This document shows, piece by piece, positions 46,667-56,436 of a DNA stretch of 64,000 nucleotides. Every line of letters starts with the position of its first letter. The first letter of the stretch is position 1. Origin of the DNA: JAWXCF01 sp034440515. GTDB lineage: Bacteria; Bacteroidota; Bacteroidia; CAILMK01. The DNA lies in contig JAWXCF010000049.1 in the NCBI GenBank assembly GCA_034440515.1, positions 1 to 64,000 of the forward strand, given 5' to 3'. Under the pieces are notes generated by a model. That model did not search any database. It was not told the origin of the DNA and worked only from the letters and a program-made list of their open reading frames with translations. The position numbers were made by a program, and so were the translations under genes.

Positions 46667-48415
46667 ATGACTAATAACAAGATATATATAATATTTTTTA
46701 TACTGTTTGGCAGTTATGTAAATGGTCAAACTATAGCAGAAAATAGAAATTATTTTGGCAACCCCCTTTATCTACCTACAGAATTAGCAGGTACATTCGG
46801 AGAATTACGTGCTAATCATTTTCATACAGGAATCGACATTAAAACCTGCGGCGTAGAGGGTTTACCCATATATGCAGTAGCTGATGGCTACATAGGAAGA
46901 ATCGGAATAAGTAGTGGCGGTTACGGATTAGTTCTATATCTGAATCACCCAAATGGCTATACATCAGTTTATGCGCACTTGTGGAAGTTTAATGGAAAGA
47001 TTGCCAAGTACATAAAATCTAGACAGATAGAACAAGAAGCTTTTGAAATTGACATTCCTTTAGATAGCTCCCTATTGAGATTTAAAAAAGGAGAAATAAT
47101 AGCTTTTAGCGGCAACAGTGGCGGCAGTACAGGACCGCATCTACACTATGAGATAAGGGAAACACTGACCGAAAAACCTGTTAATCCTTTACTATTTGGT
47201 AGTGATATATACGACAATATAGAGCCAATAATGCAAGGCATTAAACTATATCCTCTTACAGAAACTTCATATCTGGAGGTAGAACTACCCAATGGTAAAA
47301 TAATTACTGTAAACTATAGGCAGAATTATAAGTTTTATTGTACTAAGTCAAGTGGAGGATATGTACTAAAAGGCATAAAGAAAATATCAGGCTACGGTGA
47401 AATAGGACTGGCTACACGTGGGGTGGACTTTATAAATGGAAGTTCCAATAAATTGGGGTTGTATAAAATTCAATTGTGCGTAAACGATAAAGCACACTTT
47501 GAAAAGTGTATGAATAAATTAGACTTTAGTTTAAAGAGATTTATTAACAACCACTGTGACTTTGCTGAATGGAAAAAAACAGGTGAGTGGTATGAGAAAT
47601 GCTTCGTGCAGAATAACAACGTATTGCCAATATATGAGAACTATATAGATAACGGAGTTATAAAACTAAGTAGTACTGAAAAAACTAAAATTACCGTATA
47701 TGCAATTGACATATTCAGCAACAGCAGCTCACTACCTTTTACAATTTATAACGTAAGTAAAAAAAATCCTATAGTATCTAAAGTACAAGACACTTATGAT
47801 ACACTTCTACTTTACGGACAAGAAAATATAATTTCTAAACCAGATGTTTATATTAAATTCCCATTAGGTACATTTTATGACGATGTAGAATTTAGATACA
47901 CAGAGAAACCAATTACTGAAAAAATATATTCCAATATTCACGTAATCGACAATACTTCAATTCCAATAAATGATTATTTTGAGGTCGCAGTAAAGCCAAT
48001 AACTCTTCCAGATCATTTAAAATCTAAAGCTTGCTTAATAAACAATGCAACAGGATATATAGGTGGTACTTGGGATAAAGATATGCTTAAAGCAAAGTCA
48101 AGGTCGCTAGGAAGTTTCTACATTGTTACTGATATTGATGCTCCTAAATTGATACCATTAAATATAAAAAATAATGCAGATTTGACTGGGAAGGCATACA
48201 TAACTTTTAAGGCAACTGATAATCTAAGTGGCATAGCTACTTATAAAGCCTATATTGACAATAAATATGTATTGTTACAACGGGATGCTAAAGCGGCTCA
48301 GTTGTATTATGAGATTGACGAAAACTGTACAAAAGGTACTCATACCTTCAAAATAGTAGTTTCAGATAATAAATCAAATGTTACGTCACAAACCTATTCT
48401 TTTATTAGACGTTAA
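46667..48415 (+). CDS. Secreted M23-family metallopeptidase
   Basis: A 582-residue exported protein with a signal peptide (1-21, ending VNGQ). The LytM/M23 domain occupies about residues 45-175 with the zinc ligands in HFHTGIDIKT and GPHLHYEIRE and a YAHLWK motif between them. All catalytic residues are kept, so it should cut peptide cross-links in peptidoglycan or other glycyl bonds. The 400-residue C-terminal part is beta-rich, resembling Ig-like modules (TDNLSGIATYKAYIDNKYV), without a T9SS tail. Its start directly follows the FAH-gene stop. Confidence 0.9.
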   Translation: MTNNKIYIIFFILFGSYVNGQTIAENRNYFGNPLYLPTELAGTFGELRANHFHTGIDIKTCGVEGLPIYAVADGYIGRIGISSGGYGLVLYLNHPNGYTSVYAHLWKFNGKIAKYIKSRQIEQEAFEIDIPLDSSLLRFKKGEIIAFSGNSGGSTGPHLHYEIRETLTEKPVNPLLFGSDIYDNIEPIMQGIKLYPLTETSYLEVELPNGKIITVNYRQNYKFYCTKSSGGYVLKGIKKISGYGEIGLATRGVDFINGSSNKLGLYKIQLCVNDKAHFEKCMNKLDFSLKRFINNHCDFAEWKKTGEWYEKCFVQNNNVLPIYENYIDNGVIKLSSTEKTKITVYAIDIFSNSSSLPFTIYNVSKKNPIVSKVQDTYDTLLLYGQENIISKPDVYIKFPLGTFYDDVEFRYTEKPITEKIYSNIHVIDNTSIPINDYFEVAVKPITLPDHLKSKACLINNATGYIGGTWDKDMLKAKSRSLGSFYIVTDIDAPKLIPLNIKNNADLTGKAYITFKATDNLSGIATYKAYIDNKYVLLQRDAKAAQLYYEIDENCTKGTHTFKIVVSDNKSNVTSQTYSFIRR

Positions 48416-48459
48416 TTGGGAGTTGTTTAGCATATTTGTTAAATAACTTTTATGTTATT

Positions 48460-48918
48460 ATGAAATTAGAAGTAGGAAACAAAGCTCCAAATATATTAAG
48501 TATAGACCAAAATGGTCGAGAAATACAACTCTCAAATTACCTAGGAAAAAAAATAATTTTATACTTCTACCCCAAAGATGATACACCAGGATGTACAGCA
48601 GAGTCGTGTAATCTAAGAGATAATTACCAAGAATTAATGCATAAGGGTTTTGAAGTAATAGGTGTTAGTACCGATAGCCAAAAATCACATTTGAAATTTG
48701 CCACTAAACACAATTTACCTTTTCCGCTAATTGTTGACGAGGACAAAAAAGTAGTAAACGACTACGGAGTGTGGGGTGAAAAGAAAATGTACGGAAAAAC
48801 ATATATGGGTACCAATAGGGTAACATTCATAATAGATGAGAAAGGCATAATAGAAGAAATAATAGAAAAAGTGGATACAAAAAACCACACAAGCCAAATA
48901 GAACTGTTGACTAAATAA
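48460..48918 (+). CDS. bcp: Thiol peroxidase Bcp (PrxQ)
   Basis: A 152-residue peroxiredoxin that reduces hydrogen peroxide and organic peroxides using thioredoxin. The peroxidatic Cys is C45 and the resolving Cys is C50 in PKDDTPGCTAESC, the spacing of the atypical two-Cys PrxQ group. The ATG at 48460 gives the family N-terminus MKLEVGNKAPN; a TTG 24 bases upstream is less likely. It is followed 6 bases later by pdxH. Confidence 0.95.
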   Translation: MKLEVGNKAPNILSIDQNGREIQLSNYLGKKIILYFYPKDDTPGCTAESCNLRDNYQELMHKGFEVIGVSTDSQKSHLKFATKHNLPFPLIVDEDKKVVNDYGVWGEKKMYGKTYMGTNRVTFIIDEKGIIEEIIEKVDTKNHTSQIELLTK

Positions 48919-48924
48919 CAAACA

Positions 48925-49602
48925 ATGTCTATAATTAAAAATAAACTAGGTGAATCCTCGCCAAACTTGAATTTACAAGATATGCGGGAAAATTACACCA
49001 AAGGAGAACTACTAGAATCAGAGATTAGTCAAAATCCTATTCAACAGTTTGCACAGTGGATGGAATTTGCAGTTGCAAATAAAGTAAAAGAGCCTAATGC
49101 AATGCAATTAGCGACAGTAAGTAAACTAGGTCAACCAACCATCCGTACAGTTTTGTTGAAAAATTTTGATAAAAATGGATTTACTTTCTTTACAAATTAT
49201 TTAAGTAGAAAGGCAAATGAAATTCAAGATAATAATCACGTTGCATTACAATTCGTGTGGTTAGACTTAGAGCGTCAAATAAGAATAGAAGGTACAACTT
49301 CTAAACTAACTAATTTACAGTCAAAGGAATACTTCAAATCACGACCACGTGAAAGTCAATTGGCAGCTTGGGCAAGCCCTCAAAGTGATAAAATTGAAAA
49401 AATTTCACTTAAGAAACGCTTAGATCGATATAAAAATGAATTTGAACATTATCGATTAATACCTAAGCCTGATTTCTGGGGAGGTTACGTAGTTAAACCA
49501 CATTTAATTGAGTTTTGGCAAGGGAGAGAAAGCAGATTGCACGATAGAATACAGTATGAACTTAACAATGGTATCTGGCTGATTAGTAGATTAGCGCCTT
49601 AA
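48925..49602 (+). CDS. pdxH: Pyridoxamine 5'-phosphate oxidase
   Basis: A 225-residue FMN enzyme that oxidises pyridoxamine or pyridoxine phosphate to pyridoxal phosphate. Family marks: MQLATVSKLGQPTIRTVLLK, FFTNYLSRKANEI, QIRIEGTTSKL, YFKSRPRESQLAAWAS and the C-terminal WGGYVVKPHLIEFWQGRESRLHDR (each read in sequence). It belongs to the operon with bcp and rhomboid. PLP made here is needed by enzymes such as the aminotransferase at 8.3 kb. Confidence 0.96.
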   Translation: MSIIKNKLGESSPNLNLQDMRENYTKGELLESEISQNPIQQFAQWMEFAVANKVKEPNAMQLATVSKLGQPTIRTVLLKNFDKNGFTFFTNYLSRKANEIQDNNHVALQFVWLDLERQIRIEGTTSKLTNLQSKEYFKSRPRESQLAAWASPQSDKIEKISLKKRLDRYKNEFEHYRLIPKPDFWGGYVVKPHLIEFWQGRESRLHDRIQYELNNGIWLISRLAP

Positions 49603-49610
49603 TTACCAAT

Positions 49611-50252
49611 ATGGAAATATTAGACCTAGTCAGATTTGCCCCAGTTTCATTTTACATCCTTCTCATTACAGTATTAATTAGTTTGGCGAGCCTTTATAAT
49701 GAGGGCATTCAACAACAATTAATATTACACCCATACACTTTAGTTAAGGGGCAACGACCATATTCAATCATTTCTAGTGGCTTTATTCACGGCGATTTCG
49801 GACATTTAATATTTAATGCCATTTCGTTTTACTATTTCTGCCCATTAGTGGAGACTGCTTTTGCATCATTTACATCATACGGTCACGTACTTTTTGCAAT
49901 TATGTATGTTTCAGGCATCATAATTAGTGATCTAGTTTCTGTATATAGAAATCAAAATAATGCTGGTTATTTTAGTTTAGGGGCAAGTGGAGCTATATCT
50001 GCTGCTCTGTTTAGTAGCATTCTATTAGTTCCAGATATTAAGGTAGGTATTATTTTTCTACCTATCCCTATTCCAGGACCCATTTTCGCTATATTGTATG
50101 TTATTTTCAGCATCTATTCTGCACGTAGCCGAAGAGATAATATCAATCACGAAGCACATTTATTTGGAGCCCTATATGGTTTAATATTCACGCTAATAGC
50201 TATTCCAGAATCTATTATGATATTTAGAACATATTTGGCTAAGTACATTTAA
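49611..50252 (+). CDS. Rhomboid-family intramembrane serine protease
   Basis: A 213-residue protein with about six membrane segments. The catalytic Ser is S126 in SLGASGAISA, and the catalytic His is H183 in NHEAHLFGALYG. The L1-loop motif appears as GDFGHLIFNAISFYYF, where many rhomboids have H-x-x-x-N. It should cleave within membrane-spanning segments; substrates are unknown. It ends the + strand operon and is convergent with the hydrolase gene (3 bases between ends). Confidence 0.92.
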   Translation: MEILDLVRFAPVSFYILLITVLISLASLYNEGIQQQLILHPYTLVKGQRPYSIISSGFIHGDFGHLIFNAISFYYFCPLVETAFASFTSYGHVLFAIMYVSGIIISDLVSVYRNQNNAGYFSLGASGAISAALFSSILLVPDIKVGIIFLPIPIPGPIFAILYVIFSIYSARSRRDNINHEAHLFGALYGLIFTLIAIPESIMIFRTYLAKYI

Positions 50253-50255
50253 TTT

Positions 50256-51032
50256 TTAACCTAAGAAACTAATCACAATTTCGTTAAACTTTTGAGGGTT
50301 CTCTAAGTTACTTACGTGTCCTACATTCTCAATTATTTGAGATTGAATGTTTATGTTTTGTTTTAGCATCAGCTCAACTGCTTCAAGGGGAATTAACTTA
50401 TCATATTCACCAGTTATAATTAGAGTTGGAACACTCAGATTCATAAGCACATCTGTATTATCAGGTCTAGCTGCTAAGGCTATTAACGTAGCTGTGATGC
50501 TTTGTGGGGAACAAAGTAATATCATATTCTCTAGTCTGCTTAAAATGTTGGCATCCTCACCGTGAACTACCTTTTTAGAAAACTCAATAGCAAATTCTTT
50601 TACCCCTTTTTCTTTAACTAATTTTATATCAGTATATCTAGCATCCTTATTTTTATTACCATCCGGTTCTGCTTTACTATCAGCCAGTATAATTCCTTTT
50701 ATATTATCAGGGTATTTTCCTGCATATTGCAGTGCTAAATAGCCACCCATCGATAATCCACATAAATAAACTTGCTGCAAACCAAGATTTGTTATTAGAT
50801 TATTTAAATCTTCAACCAAGTGGTGAGTTGTAAATTGAAAATCTCCACCATCACTAATTCCGTGTCCTCTAATGTCATAAACTATTACACGGTAGTTTTC
50901 AGACATTACCTCAACTTGCTCATCCCACATACTATGATCAAAAGGGAAGCCGTGAATAAAAATGATTGTTTTTGCATTTTCATTTCCGTGATCTTCAAAA
51001 TACAATTGTAAGCCTTCTGATTGGTAAAACAT
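50256..51032 (-). CDS. Alpha/beta-fold hydrolase
   Basis: A 258-residue cytoplasmic hydrolase of the esterase/epoxide-hydrolase-like group. The oxyanion motif is IFIHGFPFDHSMW, the nucleophile is S94 in CGLSMGGYLA, the acid is in ITGEYDKLIP and the His in NVGHVSNLENP. The cap region is short. These features fit many substrates (3-oxoadipate enol-lactone-like or carboxylesterases), so I give none. It is transcribed alone. Confidence 0.88.
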   Translation of the reverse strand: MFYQSEGLQLYFEDHGNENAKTIIFIHGFPFDHSMWDEQVEVMSENYRVIVYDIRGHGISDGGDFQFTTHHLVEDLNNLITNLGLQQVYLCGLSMGGYLALQYAGKYPDNIKGIILADSKAEPDGNKNKDARYTDIKLVKEKGVKEFAIEFSKKVVHGEDANILSRLENMILLCSPQSITATLIALAARPDNTDVLMNLSVPTLIITGEYDKLIPLEAVELMLKQNINIQSQIIENVGHVSNLENPQKFNEIVISFLG

Positions 51033-51060
51033 TATGCAAAATTGAGTAAAAAGTTCTTAT

Positions 51061-51089
51061 AAAAAAAATTGCCTCTACTTACGTAGAGG
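51061..51089 (-). terminator. Terminator of the RsmF-like gene
   Basis: On the minus strand an 8-bp stem (GCCTCTAC/GTAGAGGC) with a 4-base loop is followed by AATTTTTTT. It lies 100 bases downstream of the methyltransferase stop. The 99 bases between hold no gene I can support. Confidence 0.75.
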
Positions 51090-51188
51090 CTCAACCTAAT
51101 ACACCAAATATGAGAAATCTAAATTCGAATAACGAAACTAAAAAATATATTTAACCTTAGCCAATTGTATTAAAATGATAACAATAAA

Positions 51189-52586
51189 TTAATACTCTTC
51201 AAAACTCAATTGCTTTCTGATTTTCCAATCACTTGGATAGTGTACGTTTAACCTACCATTTACAACCTTGCCCCAACCAATGTTGATGTTAGAATGCCTA
51301 AGTATAAGCCATTTATTAGATCCTAGTTCTAGATTTTCAGGGCTTTTTCGTTGAAGATATTGTAGAGCCTCGCTCAAATTTAAATCCAAGTATTCTGAGT
51401 TTTTAGATTCCAAATTATCTAAGATTAAAGCAATATCTGGTATTAAATCTTGCCTAATAATGGTTCCTATGTGGGTACCAGCTTTATAGTTTTCCATTTG
51501 ACCAATTAAATGTTCAAATAAGTTTATAAAAACAGTATCAGTATGTACTACTCTATCTAAATAAGTAAACAATAGATCTTGAATACCTTCATTGACAAAA
51601 TTTACTTTAGGGTTAAACTTGCTTAATACCTTCTTTTTTAAGGGCTTATGGTCAGCTATATCATCATCTCCATCTTTTTGAATACAGCTAAGATATTGAC
51701 CCTCTCCTTGTACTTTATGCATAAAGCAATAATATCCTAGAAATGGCTTACTATCTGAAACTGGAATTTCTACTGTAGTTAGGTCCCATTTTTTTGCATC
51801 ATTTTCATTTAAATATACTGGCAGCATTTCACTAGAATTTTCCGCATACAGCTCTACTAATGGATCAAAGTTTTCAGCCGATTCAAATGTGCAGGTACTG
51901 TAAATTAATCGACCACCTGGTGCTAATAGTTCCCAAGCCATAGTCAACAGATTTTTTTGAATAACAGAACATTGCTTTACAAGTGCTGGGCTCCATTGAG
52001 ATACAGCGTATTCATCTTTTCTAAACATACCCTCTCCACTACAGGGGGCATCTATCAGTATTATATCAAAGCATTCTTTAAAATTATTAAAATCATCAAC
52101 CCCTGCCCTAGTTATTATTACATTTCGTGTTCCCCATTTAGTCAAATTTTCTTGCAATACCATATTCCTCTTGCCAACTAATTCATTACTTACCAGTAGG
52201 CTACCAGCAGGTAATTCATCATAAAGTAGTGAAGACTTTCCGCCTGGTGCTGCACACAAGTCAAGAGCACGTACAGGTTGCTCTAAATCTTTTAAGAATT
52301 TGTTAAATACCATACTGCTAGCCTCTTGACTGTAATAAGCACCGGCGTGATACAAAGGGTCTAATACATATTGTGGTCTTGGAGATAAATATCTACCTAA
52401 CTCAGAATACCAAGGAATGGCTTTAGAATCTGGATATAAACCAGTTCCTTTAGTCGGGTGTAGTCGTATAGATGAAGGTGAATTACTTTCAAATGACATT
52501 AAAAGTGCATCAAATTCTAACTGACCAAACTGCGAAATGAAATTGGCTTTGAATTTATCTGGTAATTGTATTGATTTTTCCCTCAC
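51189..52586 (-). CDS. RsmF-like rRNA cytosine-C5 methyltransferase
   Basis: A 465-residue SAM-dependent enzyme of the NOL1/NOP2/Sun group. Motif I is LDLCAAPGGKSSLL; the two catalytic Cys are in DAPCSGEGMFRKD and STCTFESAEN. The MFRKD continuation and the C-terminal extra domain (about 300-465) point to the RsmF/NSUN branch that methylates 16S rRNA. The start is GTG at 52586, since the first ATG would remove the conserved N-terminus LPDKFKANFISQFG. It diverges from the ABC-F gene with 65 bases between the starts. Confidence 0.9.
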   Translation of the reverse strand: MREKSIQLPDKFKANFISQFGQLEFDALLMSFESNSPSSIRLHPTKGTGLYPDSKAIPWYSELGRYLSPRPQYVLDPLYHAGAYYSQEASSMVFNKFLKDLEQPVRALDLCAAPGGKSSLLYDELPAGSLLVSNELVGKRNMVLQENLTKWGTRNVIITRAGVDDFNNFKECFDIILIDAPCSGEGMFRKDEYAVSQWSPALVKQCSVIQKNLLTMAWELLAPGGRLIYSTCTFESAENFDPLVELYAENSSEMLPVYLNENDAKKWDLTTVEIPVSDSKPFLGYYCFMHKVQGEGQYLSCIQKDGDDDIADHKPLKKKVLSKFNPKVNFVNEGIQDLLFTYLDRVVHTDTVFINLFEHLIGQMENYKAGTHIGTIIRQDLIPDIALILDNLESKNSEYLDLNLSEALQYLQRKSPENLELGSNKWLILRHSNINIGWGKVVNGRLNVHYPSDWKIRKQLSFEEY

Positions 52587-52651
52587 TTATCCATTATGAT
52601 ATCGGACATTTGCACCTTGATTCAAAAAAATCCGATTCAAAATATACTGTA

Positions 52652-54535
52652 ATGGGTAAAACACTACTAATAACTGAGAAACTTTCTAAATCTTTTGGAA
52701 TTAATGTACTTTTCAAAGATATAAATCTCACCATATCAGAAGGTGATAAAGTCGCATTAATTGCAAAAAACGGAGAGGGTAAATCTACCCTACTTAAAAT
52801 ATTGTGCAGAAAGGAATCTTATGATGATGGTCAAGTAATAATTCCTAAAGATGTAAACATAGTTTATGTAAGCCAAGAGCCTGATTTAGACCTGACCAAG
52901 TCTGTAATAGACAATGTATTAACTACAGACAATGCAGTAACTAAAGCCATCAGAAATTATTACGCCATAATGGAGGAAGAAAACCCAGATTGGGAAAAAC
53001 TGCAAGTAGCTAATGACGAAATGGAGCTAAACAATGCCTGGAACTATGAGCAAAGAGTAACCAATGTATTGACAAAATTGGGCTTAAAACAACTAAATCA
53101 AATAACATCAGAGTTAAGTGGAGGTCAAAAGAGAAGAATATCACTAGCATCTAGTTTATTGGTTGTACCTGATTTATTAATATTAGATGAGCCGACCAAC
53201 CATTTAGATGTTGAAATGACAGAATGGCTTGAGGGTTATATAAATACATATATACCAGCACTGTTACTAGTTACTCACGATAGGTGGTTTTTAAACAATA
53301 CTTGTAACAAAGTATTAGAATTAGACAACAAAAAGCTTCAATATTTTCCAGGAAACTATGAAGATTATTTGGTGAAAAAAGCAGAACTTGAGCAAAATAA
53401 TGCAACAGAATTAGATAAAAAACTAAGCCTACAGAGTAAAGAATTAGAGTGGATGCGCAGGCAACCCAAAGCTAGAACAACAAAGTCTAAAGCTAGGCAA
53501 GATAGGTATCACAATCTAAGCGAAGAAATAGTTGATAAATCTGGAGGACAGTCAGGAGATTTGAAATTAAATCTCGGCAACACCAGATTAGGTAAAAAAA
53601 TAATTACGTTAAAGCACGTCAATCATAGATTTGGTGAGACGGTAATACTTGATGATTTCAATTTTGAATTTACACGTGGATTAAAATTAGGAATAGCTGG
53701 ACCTAATGGAACAGGTAAAACTACTTTTTTAGAAATATTAACCAATCAATTAAAGCCTGATTCTGGTGAAATAGACCACGGCGATACCATCAATATTGGC
53801 TACTATCGTCAAAGATCAGTTCAATTTCCAAATGACGATAAGGTCATAGAAGTCATTACTAACATAGCAGATTACCTAGTAATCGGAAAAGATGAAACGA
53901 TAATGGCAAGTCAATTACTTACTCAATTTGGATTTCCTCCTGCAAAGCAACACACTAAAGTAAGTACACTAAGTGGTGGCGAACTTAGAAGGCTTTACCT
54001 GCTGACAATACTAATGAAGCAACCCAACTTCATAATATTAGATGAGCCTACTAATGACCTTGACATCTTTACCATTCAATTATTAGAAGAATTTCTAGTT
54101 TATTTCTCTGGTTGTGTATTAATAGTAAGTCACGATAGGATGTTTATGAACAAGATAGTGAATAACTTATTGGTATTTAAAGGAGAAGGCGAAGTAGTTC
54201 TTTATAGCGGTAGCTATTCTGACTTTAGAGAAGATGAAAAAGCTAACGAGGGCAGTAAAGACCAAGTAGTTGATAAAGTTGCACCAATTGTTGCAACTAA
54301 AGTTGAAACTAGTACAGAAAAAACTGACAAGAAAATATCCTACAAAGAAAAACTAGAATTAGAAAAACTGGATGTAAGCATTGCTGAAATAGAAGCAAAC
54401 ATTAAAGTTTATGAAGACTTGCTTTCATCTGGCGAAACCAACCACGAAATTCTTCACGATTGGGCCGAGAAATTAAAAGGAAAGCAAGCCGAATTAGACT
54501 TAAAAATGGAACGATGGGTAGAACTTAGCGAATAG
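52652..54535 (+). CDS. ABC-F family ATPase (Uup-like)
   Basis: A 627-residue soluble protein with two ATP-binding cassettes and no membrane domain. Domain 1: Walker A AKNGEGKST, signature LSGGQKRRISLA, Walker B LLILDEPTNHLD. Domain 2: GPNGTGKTT, LSGGELRRLYLL and FIILDEPTNDLD. The linker (about 230-310) is basic with RRQPKARTTKSKARQ, typical of ABC-F proteins. The C-terminal 90 residues are helical and charged, a Uup-type coiled coil. ABC-F proteins act on ribosomes or, for Uup, on DNA and ribosome assembly. The ATG at 52652 matches the family start. Confidence 0.93.
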   Translation: MGKTLLITEKLSKSFGINVLFKDINLTISEGDKVALIAKNGEGKSTLLKILCRKESYDDGQVIIPKDVNIVYVSQEPDLDLTKSVIDNVLTTDNAVTKAIRNYYAIMEEENPDWEKLQVANDEMELNNAWNYEQRVTNVLTKLGLKQLNQITSELSGGQKRRISLASSLLVVPDLLILDEPTNHLDVEMTEWLEGYINTYIPALLLVTHDRWFLNNTCNKVLELDNKKLQYFPGNYEDYLVKKAELEQNNATELDKKLSLQSKELEWMRRQPKARTTKSKARQDRYHNLSEEIVDKSGGQSGDLKLNLGNTRLGKKIITLKHVNHRFGETVILDDFNFEFTRGLKLGIAGPNGTGKTTFLEILTNQLKPDSGEIDHGDTINIGYYRQRSVQFPNDDKVIEVITNIADYLVIGKDETIMASQLLTQFGFPPAKQHTKVSTLSGGELRRLYLLTILMKQPNFIILDEPTNDLDIFTIQLLEEFLVYFSGCVLIVSHDRMFMNKIVNNLLVFKGEGEVVLYSGSYSDFREDEKANEGSKDQVVDKVAPIVATKVETSTEKTDKKISYKEKLELEKLDVSIAEIEANIKVYEDLLSSGETNHEILHDWAEKLKGKQAELDLKMERWVELSE

Positions 54536-54549
54536 TTATTTTCTACTTA

Positions 54550-55422
54550 CTATTTTGTAACTCTATAACCATATTGTGCTATGATTTCTGCCCTAGTCAA
54601 GTCAAGGCTGGTTACCGTCATTGGAATGTTAGAGTATGGTCTTCCTGCCACATTCTTAGGCTGTTTTACAATATTTAAGGATACGTCTGTCCCTTTTAAA
54701 GTTTTACCAAACACAGTATATTCATTGTTTAGATTAGCTGTACCAGAAGTGTTTACTACTATGTAAAACTGACTACCATTGCTGGCTTTAGAAGGATTTT
54801 GAGCATCACCTAACCTTGCTGCACCAACAGCACCAAAATCGTGCTTTAAACTTGGCATTATTTCGGCAGGAATGGTATAGCTGGGACCACCTGTTCCGTC
54901 ATTAGTTGAGTCTAAGTCTTTTGAATTAGGATCTCCACCTTGTATCACAAAATTATTTACAAGTCTATGGAATGTTGTTCCATTTAAATATTGCTGAGAA
55001 GTCAACTTTAAATAATTATTTCTATGAAACGGTGTTTCGTTGTATAAAAAAACAATCATTTCTCCGAAGCTTGTATTTATTTTAAGTAATCTTTCCTTAA
55101 TTATCATATCTGCTGTGCCTGATACACCGGTACCATTTTTCACAGTTCTAAGAGTAACTACATAAGCAAAAGCACTATCGTAAGTATGCATTATGCTATC
55201 ACCAGTACTAAACTCGGTTTTACCATCACCAAAATACCACTGTCTTTTTTCAGTGCCCGATTCTGGATTTAAGTGTTTAAAAGTTACTGTTTTACCAGTG
55301 TAATCAACAGTCGAACTGAATTTAGGTGAAGGCTGGGATAAAGTATCTTTTGCTTTGTCACAAGAAATAAAGCTAAAAGTAAATAGACAAATAAATGCTA
55401 TCGATTGAAGTATATGTTTCAA
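54550..55422 (-). CDS. Lipoprotein with PKD-like domain and cyclophilin-type prolyl isomerase
   Basis: A 290-residue lipoprotein: signal peptide with a lipobox ending FISC (Cys at about 21). Residues about 35-110 form a PKD-like domain (QWYFGDGKTEFSTGDSIMHTY). From about 115 it is a cyclophilin: FHRLVNNFVIQGGDP, NGSQFYIVV and NNEYTVFGK are the PPIase core. It should help folding of proteins in the periplasm or at the outer membrane. Only 14 bases separate its 3' end from the convergent ABC-F gene. Confidence 0.9.
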   Translation of the reverse strand: MKHILQSIAFICLFTFSFISCDKAKDTLSQPSPKFSSTVDYTGKTVTFKHLNPESGTEKRQWYFGDGKTEFSTGDSIMHTYDSAFAYVVTLRTVKNGTGVSGTADMIIKERLLKINTSFGEMIVFLYNETPFHRNNYLKLTSQQYLNGTTFHRLVNNFVIQGGDPNSKDLDSTNDGTGGPSYTIPAEIMPSLKHDFGAVGAARLGDAQNPSKASNGSQFYIVVNTSGTANLNNEYTVFGKTLKGTDVSLNIVKQPKNVAGRPYSNIPMTVTSLDLTRAEIIAQYGYRVTK

Positions 55423-55443
55423 AGTACTGAAAATTTAGGAAAT

Positions 55444-55451
55444 CAAATGTA
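55444..55451 (-). promoter_or_regulatory. -7 promoter element of the PKD-cyclophilin lipoprotein
   Basis: Minus-strand TACATTTG matches TAnnTTTG and ends 21 bases before the ATG at 55422. It is divergent from the promoter at 55486. Confidence 0.6.
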
Positions 55452-55485
55452 ATGTATTTATGATTATAAGCGGATTTAAAGTTCA

Positions 55486-55493
55486 TAGATTTG
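55486..55493 (+). promoter_or_regulatory. -7 promoter element of the DMT transporter
   Basis: TAGATTTG matches TAnnTTTG and ends 10 bases before the ATG at 55504, so the leader would be only a few bases long. Confidence 0.55.
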
Positions 55494-55503
55494 AGCAATA
55501 ATT

Positions 55504-56436
55504 ATGTCGAAAACGCTAAAGGCTTGGATTCTGCTCCTAATTCTTGCATTAATATGGGGCAGCTCTTTTTATTTCATAAATAATGCCCTTCAATATTTTT
55601 CACCTTTTCAGGTAGGGTGTTTGCGGTTATCAATAGCTGGATTAATCTTATTTCCGTTTATTATTCCACAATTAAGGACTTTAAATAAACGACAACTTTT
55701 TGGCAGCATTTGCTTTGGTTTATGCAATGCGGGACTACCAGCTTTCATATTTGCTTGGGCTCAACAATATGTACAAAGTAGCACAGCTGGTGTGTTAAAT
55801 GCTTTAACACCAATGTTCAATTTCTTAGTTGGCATCTTGTTTTTTCAAGTAATATTCAAATGGAATAAATTGGCAGGTGTTGTAATAGGATTCATTGGTG
55901 CTATTGTTATCATAAATGGAGCAACAAAACTTGGTATTCATTCACGTACATTGAAAGGTGAGGCCCATTTAATTCATTACTTAGCAATCGTATTTGCGAC
56001 CTTCCTATATGGAATAAGTGGAAACATAATGGCGAAGTATTTATATGATGTGAAAGGGTATGTTGTATCTGGATTAAGTTATTTTAGTTTTGGCATACCT
56101 TTATTAATTATTTGCCTAACAACGACAGATTTAGGTGATAAAATTATGAATATTCAATCCGTTTACGATAAACCTATTTATAGCATTTTGGGTTTATCAG
56201 TATTGGGATCTGCCTTAGCCATAATTTTGTTTAGTAGTTTGGTCAAGGCAAGCAATTCACTATTTGCAACCTCTGTAACTTACCTAATTCCATTTGTAGC
56301 TTTATGCTGGGGAATTGGTAGCAAGGAAACCATACAATTTAGCATATACGTTGGGTTGATTATGATATTGGCTGGTATAGCCATAGGTACAATTAAGTTT
56401 AAGAAGAATAAATTAATTAAAATAAAAAAAGTATGA
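55504..56436 (+). CDS. EamA/DMT-superfamily transporter
   Basis: A 310-residue membrane protein with ten predicted hydrophobic helices in two EamA repeats. The first repeat starts LLILALIWGSSFYFINNALQ and includes STAGVLNALTPMFNFLVGI; the second starts near YLAIVFATFLYGISGNIMAKY and ends with PFVALCWGIG. DMT proteins export or import small metabolites, often amino acids; the substrate is not deducible. The C-terminus is a short Lys-rich tail. It overlaps the cyclophilin gene by 4 bases. Confidence 0.88.
   Translation: MSKTLKAWILLLILALIWGSSFYFINNALQYFSPFQVGCLRLSIAGLILFPFIIPQLRTLNKRQLFGSICFGLCNAGLPAFIFAWAQQYVQSSTAGVLNALTPMFNFLVGILFFQVIFKWNKLAGVVIGFIGAIVIINGATKLGIHSRTLKGEAHLIHYLAIVFATFLYGISGNIMAKYLYDVKGYVVSGLSYFSFGIPLLIICLTTTDLGDKIMNIQSVYDKPIYSILGLSVLGSALAIILFSSLVKASNSLFATSVTYLIPFVALCWGIGSKETIQFSIYVGLIMILAGIAIGTIKFKKNKLIKIKKV

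Noticed and set aside
51111..51155. A 14-codon plus-strand ATG frame after the hairpin at 51070
   Set aside because: It is too short, has no recognisable peptide and no ribosome-binding site I would trust; it is kept only as part of the intergenic element.
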